Shown here: positions 6,083 to 9,789 of the stretch, in pieces
Layout of the letters: every line of letters begins with the position of its first letter
How positions within the stretch are numbered: position 1 is the stretch's first letter
Source of the DNA: an uncultured Planctomycetaceae bacterium
GTDB taxonomy: Bacteria > Planctomycetota > Planctomycetia > Pirellulales > Pirellulaceae
Length of the DNA stretch: 9,789 nucleotides
Assembly: GCA_903921945.1 (NCBI GenBank)
Contig: CAIXSC010000055.1
Coordinates: 1 to 9,789 of the forward strand
Reading direction: 5' to 3'
Notes under the pieces: model-generated
Databases searched by the model: none
Told to the model about the DNA's origin: nothing
Seen by the model: only the letters and a program-made list of their open reading frames with translations
Made by a program: the position numbers and the translations under genes

Positions 6083-7327
6083 ATGCCCCGTACTACGCGC
6101 CGACGGCTTATCGACGAGTCGCGAGTCGGCACTTACCACTGTATGAGTCGATGTGTTCGGCGGAGTTCTTTCCGCGATCGCACATCTGGCGGGCTGGATT
6201 TGGACCACCGCCAGGAATGGATTGCCCAACGATTACGGGCGATCGCCGAGCTCTTCGCTATCGACGTCACCGACTTCGGGGTGATCGACAACGAGTTTCA
6301 CGCGGTGCTTCGCAATCGTCCCGACGAGGCGGCGAAGCTCAGCGACGAGCAGGTCATCCGTCGCTGGTTTCGGATGTCGCGGCGGTGTCTTGAACTGCAG
6401 CCCGAGATCGGGAAAAAGCAGCTCAAGGAGTGGCTTTCCAAACGGAAAATGTTGGCCGAGTTCCGACGGCGGTTGAGCAGCATCAGTTGGCTGATGATCA
6501 TGCTCAAAGAGCCGATCGCTCGGGCGGCCAACGCGGAGGATGGCGTCCGCGGTCATTTCTTCGGCGAGCGTTTCAGTTCCGTCGAATTGGCAGACAGCGA
6601 ACAGCGGCTCATGACAAGTTTGCAGATCAATTCTCTGCCAGTACGCGTTGGGCTTGCCAAAGATCTCGCGACTTCACGATTCACAGCGGCGCATGCCCGA
6701 CGAAACGGTGACGGCAATTGGTTGGCGGGCGAAATGAACGACGTTGATTCGCCGCGTTCGGCAGCTTCGCCAACGGCTGACTCTCCCGAGGCCAGTTCGC
6801 CAGCGACGACCTCGCCAGCGACGGAATTGCCGGCGACGGATTTTCCGGGCACGGATTTCCCGGCGATAGAATTGCCGGCGGAAGATTTTGACGATGCGGA
6901 TGGCCAGTGGGTGGATTGTGATGATGCGGATTGCGAGGGGGGCGATTGCGAGGGGGTGACAGATTTTGGCAGTGAGTCCGACGACGAGTCGCATGAAGTG
7001 GCGGCTGTCGGCATGGCGTCTTCGACCGGTGCATCGGACGCTGCGAAGAACTCGCCGTTGTTCAATCGGCTGCCGCTCGACGTCTACCTGGACTGGCTTG
7101 AGGCCAATGTCGCTCCGGTCAGCCGCAGCGCGGCCTTGAAGATGGCCGCATTGGAAATCCCCGTGGAGCTACCGCCTGCTTGGTTGCGTTACGGATTGGA
7201 CGCGACACGGTGGTCTGATGCGGTGGAGACCGTAGCTGCTCGTTTCCGGTGGATGGCGGAGGTCGCTGCTTCGATGCGCCGCGATTGTCGACGCTATGTG
7301 GCAGATGAGAGTCCACCGAATCGGTAG
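6083..7327 (+). CDS. RAYT-like (Y1/IS200-type) transposase homologue, probably catalytically inactive
   Basis: The protein has 414 residues. Residues 1-200 follow the planctomycete transposase pattern: N-terminal PRTTRRRLIDES, YHCMSRCVRR (18-27), DHRQEWIAQRL (41-51), a long helical part, LSSISWLMIMLKEPIARAAN (131-150) with AEDG, then GHFFGERF (157-164). Two catalytic features differ from the family as I know it. The HUH motif, usually NHLH, is NEFH at 70-73. The segment that usually reads AYVDLNPVRAG, with the nucleophilic Tyr, is TSLQINSLPVRVG (178-190), with no Tyr. Residues 229-268 are eight Pro-containing pentapeptides; 269-305 is acidic (DDADCEGGDCEG, SESDDES). A conserved C-terminal part (about 329-400; RLPLDVYLDWLE, LRYGLDATRW) closes the protein. 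The frame is intact with a strong ribosome binding site, so it may have been kept for a non-transposition role. Active REP mobilisation looks unlikely. No target-site duplication or clear element ends were found. Confidence 0.82.
   Translation: MPRTTRRRLIDESRVGTYHCMSRCVRRSSFRDRTSGGLDLDHRQEWIAQRLRAIAELFAIDVTDFGVIDNEFHAVLRNRPDEAAKLSDEQVIRRWFRMSRRCLELQPEIGKKQLKEWLSKRKMLAEFRRRLSSISWLMIMLKEPIARAANAEDGVRGHFFGERFSSVELADSEQRLMTSLQINSLPVRVGLAKDLATSRFTAAHARRNGDGNWLAGEMNDVDSPRSAASPTADSPEASSPATTSPATELPATDFPGTDFPAIELPAEDFDDADGQWVDCDDADCEGGDCEGVTDFGSESDDESHEVAAVGMASSTGASDAAKNSPLFNRLPLDVYLDWLEANVAPVSRSAALKMAALEIPVELPPAWLRYGLDATRWSDAVETVAARFRWMAEVAASMRRDCRRYVADESPPNR
6767..6886 (+). repeat. Eight 15-bp in-frame units encoding a Pro/Ala/acidic pentapeptide repeat
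   Basis: Consecutive 15-bp units encode SPTAD, SPEAS, SPATT, SPATE, LPATD, FPGTD, FPAIE and LPAED. The middle DNA units share a pattern like TCGCCAGCGACGGAA / TTGCCGGCGACGGAT. The array lies between the Y1-type domain and the C-terminal domain of the transposase homologue. It is followed by a second GAT-rich acidic patch (to about 6985) with a near-duplicate GATTGCGAGGGGG. Confidence 0.88.
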
Positions 7328-7425
7328 GCACGGTAAGCAGTCGGGTTAGCTCGCTCGCAGTTCGGCGGCTCGGTCGTGTCGAATTCGGTTCTTGTGAGCG
7401 ACTGCTGAGGACATCGACGACCCAC

Positions 7426-7447
7426 AAAAAAGCTGTTCGTGGACAGC
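7426..7447 (-). terminator. Weak candidate intrinsic terminator on the reverse strand
   Basis: On the reverse strand GCTGT-CCACGA-ACAGC is followed by six T. The stem is only 5 bp. It would end leftward transcription coming from the gene-poor spacer, toward the end of the transposase homologue. No convincing leftward gene precedes it. Confidence 0.3.
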
Positions 7448-7801
7448 GGCGGGGGCTGCTGCGCGCTGTTGGGTGTCGAACGCGATCAATTGCCGCATCT
7501 CACCCCTTCCAAAGACGGGGCTCGTGTGAATCCAGGTAAAGATGGGGTAACTCAAGTCGTACTGTGACCGGCCATCCCCCCCTTTATCCTGGATGTGACA
7601 TCGCAAACGCCACCCGCTAGCCGCTCTCGCACTGCTCGATCCGCGCGAATTTCGGGCCCAACCGGGCCTGCTCGCGCTAAAAAATCAATCTTAGACTGTC
7701 TTCCTCGAATGGCATAATTGCCAGATATCAGGTTGGTAACGTGCAATCGATCTGGAGCCACCGTTCAACGCAATCCACAAACTTATATTTTGGAGAGGCT
7801 T

Positions 7802-7870
7802 ATGATCTGGCAAGACTGTGAGGACGTCGGTTCCTTGGTGGCCGGGAAAGCCGTGACGGTCGCACCTTAG
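7802..7870 (+). CDS. Possible 22-codon small ORF
   Basis: An AT-rich patch (ACTTATATTTT) leads into GGAGAGG and then an ATG at a spacing of 4-5 bp. The frame encodes MIWQDCEDVGSLVAGK plus six residues and stops at TAG (7868-7870). The peptide matches no family I know. The strong Shine-Dalgarno-like sequence is the only positive evidence, and such short frames arise by chance. Confidence 0.15.
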   Translation: MIWQDCEDVGSLVAGKAVTVAP

Positions 7871-8274
7871 CGAGCCGATTGGGAGAGAAAAACGGACGAG
7901 AAATGGAGGCCGGCAAACGGCCGACGCGCGGCGGTACCCGTCGTAGGACAGTCTAGCTACTTTTTCGTATCGCTCCTTCGGGCGGTTTGGCATGCGACGC
8001 CGGAGAGTGGCGAACGTCCCGGGGCCAGCGGGAACTCCGTGGGCGATGCAAGCTTGGCTGTCGTCTTTCGATTGGTCGCCTCGTTCGCTCGACGCGGGAC
8101 ACGAAGGCCGGAGGCCTGACAGTGCGAGCTTGGTGGCGATAACGCGATTCGAGTGTTTGGCGACTCGTCGTCGAGTGCCTTTCCAACTCCTGTCCAGTTT
8201 TCTATCCGGTTTTCGTCCGGCGGCGATGTGCATTCGAATCTGAACTCGACTTAGCGAATAGGATGGTGCCACGC

Positions 8275-8298
8275 AAAACTCGGCCCAAAACTCGGCCC
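8275..8298. repeat. Two perfect 12-bp tandem copies of AAAACTCGGCCC
   Basis: Copies lie at 8275-8286 and 8287-8298, about 300 bp before the carA start and about 35 bp before a TATACT hexamer. They could be paired regulator sites or a simple slippage product. Confidence 0.65.
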
Positions 8299-8330
8299 GT
8301 TCCCGGTCCTACTCGCAGTGAACCCGTGCC

Positions 8331-8338
8331 GGTATACT
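8331..8338 (+). promoter_or_regulatory. Possible carA -10 element
   Basis: GGTATACT matches a good -10 hexamer (TATACT), but no clear -35 lies 16-18 bp upstream. If used, it would give a carA leader of about 250 nt containing the hairpin at 8429-8465. Confidence 0.25.
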
Positions 8339-8423
8339 CGCCGTCGCGGGTGCGGTTTTCAGCCGGCGTTGGGTGGCCATGGCGACGAATGGCGGGCTCG
8401 CGGGGAACTTTTGGCGGTCTACG

Positions 8424-8465
8424 AAAAAGGGCGGAGTTCCGCGTGCCGCCGCGGAAATCCCGCCC
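8424..8465 (-). terminator. Strong hairpin with T-run on the reverse strand, in the carA leader
   Basis: Inner arms TTCCGCG/CGCGGAA (8437-8443 and 8450-8456; loop TGCCGC) are extended by outer arms GGGCGG/CCGCCC (8429-8434 and 8460-8465) across a small internal loop. Five A at 8424-8428 make the reverse strand read hairpin then TTTTT, the form of an intrinsic terminator for leftward transcription. On the forward strand no T-run follows, so for carA it would act only as leader structure. It may stop antisense transcription arising inside carA. Confidence 0.5.
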
Positions 8466-8574
8466 CATCGACTGCCCGTCACGCGACGTTTCCGTCCCGT
8501 TCCGGTTACCCTCAGCCGTACTCAGAGTATCGGGAAAAGCCCAGGCAGTGCTTAAGTCGATCCCCAAGTGGGGC

Positions 8575-8584
8575 AGGAGAGGAG
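8575..8584 (+). promoter_or_regulatory. carA ribosome binding site
   Basis: AGGAGAGGAG ends 5 bp before the ATG at 8590. It decides the start, because the frame is open upstream for another 109 codons without family similarity. A small CCCC-AAGT-GGGG hairpin (8562-8573) abuts it. Confidence 0.85.
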
Positions 8585-8589
8585 TGACT

Positions 8590-9741
8590 ATGTCGCAGGG
8601 GAATTCGGCGAACTGCGGAGCTCGTCCCGCCAAGCTGGCTTTGGAAGACGGCACGGTTTACGTCGGCGAAGCTTACGGCGCGATCGGCGAGGTGGATGGC
8701 GAGGTAGTTTTCAATACCTCGATGACCGGCTACCAAGAGATCCTGACCGACCCAAGCTACCGCGGACAGATCGTCACGATGACTTACCCCGAGCAGGGCA
8801 ACTACGGGGTAAACGACGAAGATCTGGAAAGTCGCAAACCGCATTTGGCGGGTTTTATTGTGCGCGAAGGAAGTCGAATCGCCAGTAATTTTCGTTCGCG
8901 GGGCACTCTCCACGCCTACCTTGCGGCAAACGGCATCGTTGGGCTTGCCGGCATCGACACCCGGGCCCTTGTGCGTCGCATCCGTACCAAAGGCGCGATG
9001 AAAGGTGTTGTGTCGTCCGTCGACTTGGATGACGCGAGTTTGGTGGCGAAAGCGCAAGCCAGTCCGGGACTCGTCGGCCGGGACTTGGTCCGCGAAGTGC
9101 TCCCCGATCAACCGCGTGACTGGAGCGAAGGTCTCAGCCAATGGTCGCACATCGCGAACCTCGAGCAGGCCCCGGCAGCCCCAGCCGCTTCCAAACACGT
9201 CGTTGCGCTCGACTACGGCATGAAATGGAACATCGCTCGACATCTGCGAATGGTCGGTTGCCAAGTAACGATCCTCCCAGGCACCGCGACCGCGGAAGAA
9301 ATCCTCGCCCACAAGCCTGACGGCGTGTTCCTCTCCAACGGCCCGGGCGACCCGGAACCGTTGGACTACGCTATCCGCGCCATTCAAGGCGTGGTCGGCA
9401 AAGTTCCCGTGTTCGGGATCTGCCTCGGCCATCAACTACTGTCGCTTGCGAGCGGCGCCAAAACTTTCAAGCTTAAGTTCGGCCATCGCGGCGCCAACCA
9501 GCCGGTGTTGAACCTTGACAACGGTCGCGTCGAGATCACCGCTCAGAACCACGGCTTCGCGGTGGAAGAGACGACGCTGCCGCCGAACCTGCGGATCACG
9601 CATCGAAATCTCAACGACAACACGATCGCCGGCGTCTGCCGCACCGACGTACCCGCCTTCAGCGTCCAATACCACCCCGAAGCGTCTTCAGGTCCGCACG
9701 ACAGCAACTATCTGTTCGACCAGTTCCGCGCGATGTTGTAG
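8590..9741 (+). CDS. carA: Carbamoyl-phosphate synthase small (glutamine amidotransferase) subunit
   Basis: Hydrolyses glutamine and passes ammonia to the large subunit CarB, which makes carbamoyl phosphate for pyrimidine and arginine synthesis; cytoplasmic. It has 383 residues, a normal length for CarA. The N-terminal CPSase small-subunit domain spans about 13-150 (LALEDGTVYVGEAYG, FNTSMTGYQEILTDPSY, TYPEQGNYGVN, GIDTRALVRRIRTKGAMKG). The class-I glutaminase domain begins near 203 (VVALDYGMKWNI). It has FLSNGPGDPEP (247-257), GICLGHQLL with catalytic Cys278, KFGHRGANQPV (296-306), TAQNHGFAV (317-325) and SVQYHPEASSGP, with His362 and Glu364 completing the triad. The start is set by a strong ribosome binding site. 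No carB is visible in the 48 bp that follow, and no attenuator with a T-run or pyrimidine leader peptide is seen upstream. It looks intact and functional. Confidence 0.98.
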   Translation: MSQGNSANCGARPAKLALEDGTVYVGEAYGAIGEVDGEVVFNTSMTGYQEILTDPSYRGQIVTMTYPEQGNYGVNDEDLESRKPHLAGFIVREGSRIASNFRSRGTLHAYLAANGIVGLAGIDTRALVRRIRTKGAMKGVVSSVDLDDASLVAKAQASPGLVGRDLVREVLPDQPRDWSEGLSQWSHIANLEQAPAAPAASKHVVALDYGMKWNIARHLRMVGCQVTILPGTATAEEILAHKPDGVFLSNGPGDPEPLDYAIRAIQGVVGKVPVFGICLGHQLLSLASGAKTFKLKFGHRGANQPVLNLDNGRVEITAQNHGFAVEETTLPPNLRITHRNLNDNTIAGVCRTDVPAFSVQYHPEASSGPHDSNYLFDQFRAML

Positions 9742-9789
9742 TCGTCCACCGCACAACACGCTCGTGGCATGACTCACCTGCGACACGCA
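9742..9789. other. Short right edge after carA
   Basis: The 48 bases after the carA stop codon contain no hairpin with a T-run and no clear start of another gene. Confidence 0.5.

Larger units (their letters stand above)
7328..8589. other. Long gene-poor spacer before carA
   Basis: I find no recognisable gene in about 1.26 kb. A reverse frame at 7691-8272 (193 codons) and smaller frames have no familiar motif and a composition typical of non-coding GC-rich DNA. Contents worth noting are a short hairpin next to an A-run (7426-7447), a run of seven C near 7575, a 22-codon forward frame with a good ribosome binding site (7802-7870), a small palindrome AGGCC-GGA-GGCCT (8105-8117), a 12-bp direct repeat (8275-8298), a strong hairpin (8429-8465), and CCCC-AAGT-GGGG just before the carA ribosome binding site (8562-8573). 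No tRNA or rRNA was seen. Confidence 0.55.

Noticed and set aside
6767..6886. Possible CRISPR array or VNTR outside genes
   Set aside because: Units are contiguous without spacers, keep the codon frame and lie within a coding sequence.
6553..7065. Reverse Ser/Pro-rich frame opposite the transposase repeat insert
   Set aside because: Its low-complexity composition simply mirrors the 15-bp repeat on the other strand.
8512..9435. Reverse 307-codon frame inside carA
   Set aside because: It is antisense to a fully conserved CarA and has no independent evidence.

Overview
The window looks like a chromosomal segment from a planctomycete, probably of the Pirellula/Rhodopirellula type. It is GC-rich, with long gene-poor spacers. 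It holds an SH3-domain protein with a C-terminal region that I associate with planctomycetes, and a transposase-like protein of the large planctomycete Y1/RAYT-like group. This assignment rests on recognising the protein families, not on any marker gene.

Layout from left to right. Positions 1-660 hold no convincing gene but carry two short tandem-repeat patches. An exported protein with two SH3-like domains runs forward from about 661 to 2472. Converging on it is a decayed reverse-strand gene (about 2580-2940). This is the remnant of a cold-shock-domain/DUF1294 fusion: the two halves now lie in different frames, the middle is missing, one half has an internal stop, and the expected start codon is not there. 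Next comes a compact reverse-strand operon, transcribed from about 5500 down to 3050. It encodes a DUF2760 protein followed 10 bp later by a divergent Hsp70 of 596 residues. A spacer of about 550 bp follows. Then comes a forward gene (6083-7327) for a RAYT-like transposase homologue. Its HUH motif and catalytic-tyrosine region are both altered, and a repeat-encoded Pro/Ala/acidic insert separates its two conserved parts. About 1.26 kb without a convincing gene (7328-8589) precedes carA (8590-9741), the glutamine-hydrolysing subunit of carbamoyl-phosphate synthetase. carA is complete, and its catalytic residues are visible.

Functionally the window is a mosaic. carA serves pyrimidine and arginine synthesis. 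The DUF2760-Hsp70 pair is a recurrent but poorly characterised chaperone-like module. The SH3 protein is envelope-associated. The transposase homologue looks captured or domesticated rather than active. A recurring theme is short tandem repeats with different periods (8, 10, 12, 15 and 23 bp). Most sit at gene edges, but the two 15-bp arrays are inside genes and keep the frame.

The strongest items for follow-up are the broken cold-shock/DUF1294 gene, the RAYT homologue with lost catalytic residues and an intact frame, and the DUF2760-Hsp70 module, which lacks the second Hsp70 often found beside it.
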